A stretch of 64,000 nucleotides of DNA from an uncultured Alphaproteobacteria bacterium (GTDB lineage: Bacteria; Pseudomonadota; Alphaproteobacteria; RF32; CAG-239): positions 192,737-256,736 of the forward strand of contig CALXWA010000001.1 in NCBI GenBank assembly GCA_944392275.1, given 5' to 3'. A program made the position numbers and the translations under genes. Numbering within the stretch: position 1 is the first letter of the stretch; every line of letters starts with the position of its first letter. The notes beneath the pieces were generated by a model. That model was not told where the DNA came from, did no database searches, and worked only from the letters and a program-made list of their open reading frames with translations. Positions 61,561 through 64,000 of the stretch are shown here, piece after piece.

Positions 61561-62679
61561 TTATTCTTCATCCATATCTTCTTCGGCAAAACCGTCTTCC
61601 TCAATTTCTTCGATAATAATATCATCTTCTTGATTTTGAGGCGTATTGCCAGTAATCAGATTATTCGGAGCCTTGTTTTCCTCAGAAGGTTGGGATAAAG
61701 CTTTCAGAGCATCTAAGCGTTGTTGCCGTCTCAAAGCTTCTTCATCGGCCGCTTTTTCTCGCAATTCTTTTTGCTTTTCTTCAAACAATTTATCATCTTC
61801 TGTTTTAACAATGGCCACACTTGAAAGAACATCTTGAGGTACGGGCTTAGGGGCAACTTCAGCTTCTTGTGGCTCCTCGGGAGCAACGTCACTTACGGTT
61901 TTCTCCACATTTTTAACCATATTCTCAAGACTTTGCGGAAGATTAATCAAGTTTTTAGGTGCCTGAGATTCTTCATTATCAACCGCGACGGAAGGTTCTT
62001 CTGCAGAAGATTCAGCCTCTGATTCTAAAGGCTTGTTTTCACCTTCATCTAAGCCTTTCATTTCAACCGATTTTATCTCTACATTTTCTAAGGGTTCAAT
62101 TTTAGCCTTATCCTCATCAACAAGCACTTGATCATCAGATGATGCTTTTTCATCTTCAGGATGATCAACTTTTTCTGTTGATGCTTTTAGTTCGGCAACT
62201 TTTTCATCAACTTTAGTATTAGAAACTTCAACCCCCTTAGCAATTTCTTCACGTTCCCGAAGCTCTTCTTGCGTCAACAAATGCTTTCCTTTTAAGTCGC
62301 CATTATAACAATAGAGCAACCAAACATCATAAATAGGGTGCTCAACCGCATTAAGAGCCGGAGACGAAGAAATCATCCACCCACGAAAAATATTGACCTT
62401 TGTATTAATATTATAATCATCAATAATATCAACAAAAGCAAAGTTTTCAGGTGTTTCCTCGGGAGGGCGTGTTGCACACTCTCTGACCGTAATTGAAAAG
62501 CTTCCGAAACGAGTCTCACCATTAACGGGAACATCAATCTCACTGACTTTTCCGGTAATCTTATCCATAGCTTGCATCCGAGCCATGTTGGTATAAATTT
62601 CTTTGGCGTTAACCGAAGGAATAACCCAAGCCGAACACAATAAAGTTGTTGCCAAAAGTTTATTGATTTTCTGAACCAT
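61561..62679 (-). CDS. DUF2155 domain protein with long acidic tail
   Basis: A 372-aa exported protein with a signal peptide of about 25 residues. The DUF2155 domain spans about residues 30-130: KITGKVSEIDVPVNGETRFG, ITVRECATRPPEETPEN and FRGWMISSSPALNAVEHPIYDVWLLYCYNG (the last split at WMIS). The remaining 240 residues are low-complexity, rich in Glu, Asp, Lys and Pro, and end EEDMDEE. The tail is far longer than usual. It overlaps the upstream mlaD gene by 20 bp, the arrangement typical of Alphaproteobacteria, where it links to lipid transport at the outer membrane. Confidence 0.88.
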   Translation of the reverse strand: MVQKINKLLATTLLCSAWVIPSVNAKEIYTNMARMQAMDKITGKVSEIDVPVNGETRFGSFSITVRECATRPPEETPENFAFVDIIDDYNINTKVNIFRGWMISSSPALNAVEHPIYDVWLLYCYNGDLKGKHLLTQEELREREEIAKGVEVSNTKVDEKVAELKASTEKVDHPEDEKASSDDQVLVDEDKAKIEPLENVEIKSVEMKGLDEGENKPLESEAESSAEEPSVAVDNEESQAPKNLINLPQSLENMVKNVEKTVSDVAPEEPQEAEVAPKPVPQDVLSSVAIVKTEDDKLFEEKQKELREKAADEEALRRQQRLDALKALSQPSEENKAPNNLITGNTPQNQEDDIIIEEIEEDGFAEEDMDEE

Positions 62680-63121
62680 TATCCGTTACCATAAAAATGA
62701 TTTCACCAACCATATCTTCCAAGGTCTTAAAATCTTTTGTATTTTGAATTGTGTCGCCGTTTTTCAACATTGTTTTGGCATGACCGGGCTCCAATTTTAT
62801 AAACTTATCCCCCATCAAACCGTCTCCGACAATAGAAGCAACACTATCCACCGGCAATTGAATATCCGGAGCAATACTCATCTTAATTTCGGCGGTATAA
62901 TCTTCATTATCTAAGTTTTGAGCAATTACCGTACCCACCTTAATTCCGTTGATACGGACATCAGAACCTACCGTAAGTCCGCCGACTTTCAAAAATTTTG
63001 CTGTTACATCATACCCTTTAACGACTTGTAAATCAGAAACATTATAAGCAAAATAAGCAAAGAAAGCCGCCACGGCAAGAACAAGTATCCCCATAATGGT
63101 TTCGACTGGCTTTTTATTCAT
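62660..63121 (-). CDS. mlaD: MCE/MlaD-family lipid transport protein (second copy)
   Basis: A 153-aa protein anchored by one N-terminal helix, with a single MCE domain (about residues 35-115): VTAKFLKVGGLTVGSDVRIN, GIKVGTVIAQNLD and SIVGDGLMGDKFIKLEPG. MlaD forms a hexameric ring that binds phospholipid in the periplasm. It overlaps the DUF2155 gene and lies 20 bp after another MCE gene. Confidence 0.92.
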   Translation of the reverse strand: MNKKPVETIMGILVLAVAAFFAYFAYNVSDLQVVKGYDVTAKFLKVGGLTVGSDVRINGIKVGTVIAQNLDNEDYTAEIKMSIAPDIQLPVDSVASIVGDGLMGDKFIKLEPGHAKTMLKNGDTIQNTKDFKTLEDMVGEIIFMVTDNGSENQ

Positions 63122-63141
63122 TTTAAGATTCTCCTCAATTT

Positions 63142-63666
63142 TTATTCTTGATTGTTTTGAGCATTAGTTTGATTTTTATCAGATTTTGCGGAACGGTTAG
63201 CTTTTCCGATACCGACAATCCGATCTAACAATTCTTCTAAGACCATGGCGTCTTGAGTATAAGCAAACTCGCCGCCGGCAGGAATCATATCTTCCGATCC
63301 ACCGGGTTCGATTTCAATATATTTAGCTCCCATCAGTCCGGAACTGACAATAGAAGCACTACTGTCATCGGGTAATTGCACATCTTCTCGGATTTCTAAG
63401 GTCAAAATAGCCTTAAAATTTTCATCCAACCGAGCCGAGACAACTTTACCGATATTCATCCCCGCCAAACGGACCAAATCGCCGACCAATAAACCATCCG
63501 TACGATTAAAACGGGCATTAACGGAATAATAATTTCCGCCTTCGGCATGAGAAATTTGCTTGCGGGCTCCGATAGTCGTCCCTACAATCAAGATAATGCA
63601 CAAAGCTACCCACAAACCGACTTTAAGGATTTTTTCTTCTTCTTTTGTATAACAGTCTTGTGTCAT
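63142..63666 (-). CDS. MCE/MlaD-family lipid transport protein (first copy)
   Basis: A 174-aa protein with an N-terminal helix (LKVGLWVALCIILIVGTTIG) and one MCE domain: YYSVNARFNRTDGLLVGDLV, RLAGMNIGKVVSARL and SIVSSGLMGAKYIEIEPGG. It is a paralogue of the following gene. Two tandem single-domain MCE genes are unusual beside one DUF2155 gene; the two may form a mixed hexamer or one may be a diverged duplicate. Transcription runs leftwards from a promoter region near 63700. Confidence 0.9.
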   Translation of the reverse strand: MTQDCYTKEEEKILKVGLWVALCIILIVGTTIGARKQISHAEGGNYYSVNARFNRTDGLLVGDLVRLAGMNIGKVVSARLDENFKAILTLEIREDVQLPDDSSASIVSSGLMGAKYIEIEPGGSEDMIPAGGEFAYTQDAMVLEELLDRIVGIGKANRSAKSDKNQTNAQNNQE

Positions 63667-63801
63667 GACAACTCCAAAAACAAAATTCTTTTTCTATATA
63701 AATAAAGCAAAATAAAAATTTTGTCATCAATGTTTTTGAAAAAACAAAATAATTGTTAAAATTTAAAATAAATTTGTTAAAATAAGGTTGTCATAAATGC
63801 A

Positions 63802-64000
63802 ATGGATAACAAAAAAACAATGTTAACAGTCGAAAATCTAAATAAAAGCTTTGCTCAAAAAAAAGTAATAAACAACCTCAATCTCTCCCTCCAAGAAGGA
63901 GAAATTGTTGCCCTCTTGGGGCCAAACGGTGCCGGGAAAACCACCTTAATGCGACTATTAACTTCTTTTTATACCCCCGATTCCGGAACAATAAAAATTG
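63802..64000 (+). CDS. ABC transporter ATP-binding protein, 5' part cut by window edge
   Basis: From ATG 63802 the frame is open to the window end. It shows the ABC start [20 protein letters not shown] and the Walker A motif [17 protein letters not shown], then [10 protein letters not shown]. The family type cannot be decided without the rest: the gene may be an ABC-2 exporter, LptB or a lipid-transport ATPase. It is divergent from the mlaD genes. A second ATG at 63820 is a possible start. Confidence 0.8.
   Translation, partial: MDNKKTMLTVENLNKSFAQKKVINNLNLSLQEGEIVALLGPNGAGKTTLMRLLTSFYTPDSGTIKI

Noticed and set aside
1-64000. CRISPR array, rRNA operon or complete insertion sequence
   Set aside because: No regularly spaced repeats, no rRNA sequence and no transposase gene were seen.

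Overview
The window reads as a chromosomal segment of an AT-rich alphaproteobacterium, probably host- or gut-associated. The class assignment rests on gene order: dusB, trkA, hfq and hflX in series; tpiA, secG, pyrG and kdsA in one neighbourhood; rlpA, dacC, tmk, holB, tatD and an MBL-fold gene in series; and mlaD genes followed by a DUF2155 gene. The lifestyle is inference, drawn from missing regulatory genes (ntrBCYX absent between dusB and trkA), cysteine-rich secreted proteins with ephrin-receptor-like repeats, and a PagP-like enzyme.

Layout. 1-3967: surface-glycan genes resembling a GtrA/GtrB/multi-spanning glycosyltransferase set. 4102-6003: clpP-clpX. 6152-9140: a SulP anion transporter and an unusual pair of conserved hypotheticals. 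9321-14210: ppiD, then tpiA-secG-pyrG. 14516-18971: an accessory insert separating pyrG from kdsA, with a large cysteine-rich/beta-helix secreted protein, a PagP homologue and an unrecognised 388-aa protein. 19076-27800: kdsA, a LysR regulator, an acetyltransferase, recO-parC-DUF6898, a methyltransferase, an EF-hand protein and an archaeal/eukaryotic-type prolyl-tRNA synthetase. 28032-30564: a second cysteine-rich locus that shares an apparently identical 861-bp block with the first. 30823-33339: a cold-shock protein, a small anchored protein and fhs. 33472-41999: a 1420-aa membrane-anchored coiled-coil protein, then dusB-trkA-hfq-hflX. 42067-44533: a lipoprotein, a small membrane protein, an Hsp70 remnant, a 3-methyladenine glycosylase and a CoaD-HD fusion.

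44619-50980 is an integrated mobile element of about 6.3 kb in the 3' end of tRNA-Ser(UGA). It has a 21-bp direct repeat at both ends, a tyrosine integrase beside the tRNA, two different serine recombinases with a repeat-rich intergenic site, an outer-membrane beta-barrel cargo gene, several unknown small genes and a GC-rich patch (about 45% GC by hand count over 240 bp) that may be a structured RNA or short coding region. I see no replication or conjugation genes in it.

51211-61484 returns to core genes: a DUF2157/GDYXXLXY pair, two peptidoglycan enzymes, dacC-tmk-holB-tatD-MBL (without the metG usually found there), a DHH phosphoesterase and an iron alcohol dehydrogenase. 61561-63666 holds a DUF2155 protein and two tandem MCE/MlaD proteins on the minus strand, with the start of an ABC ATPase on the plus strand at the edge.

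The main themes are envelope construction (Kdo synthesis by KdsA, PagP, Gtr-like glycosylation, MlaD, peptidoglycan enzymes) and a variable secreted or surface layer. No rRNA, CRISPR array or complete insertion sequence was seen.
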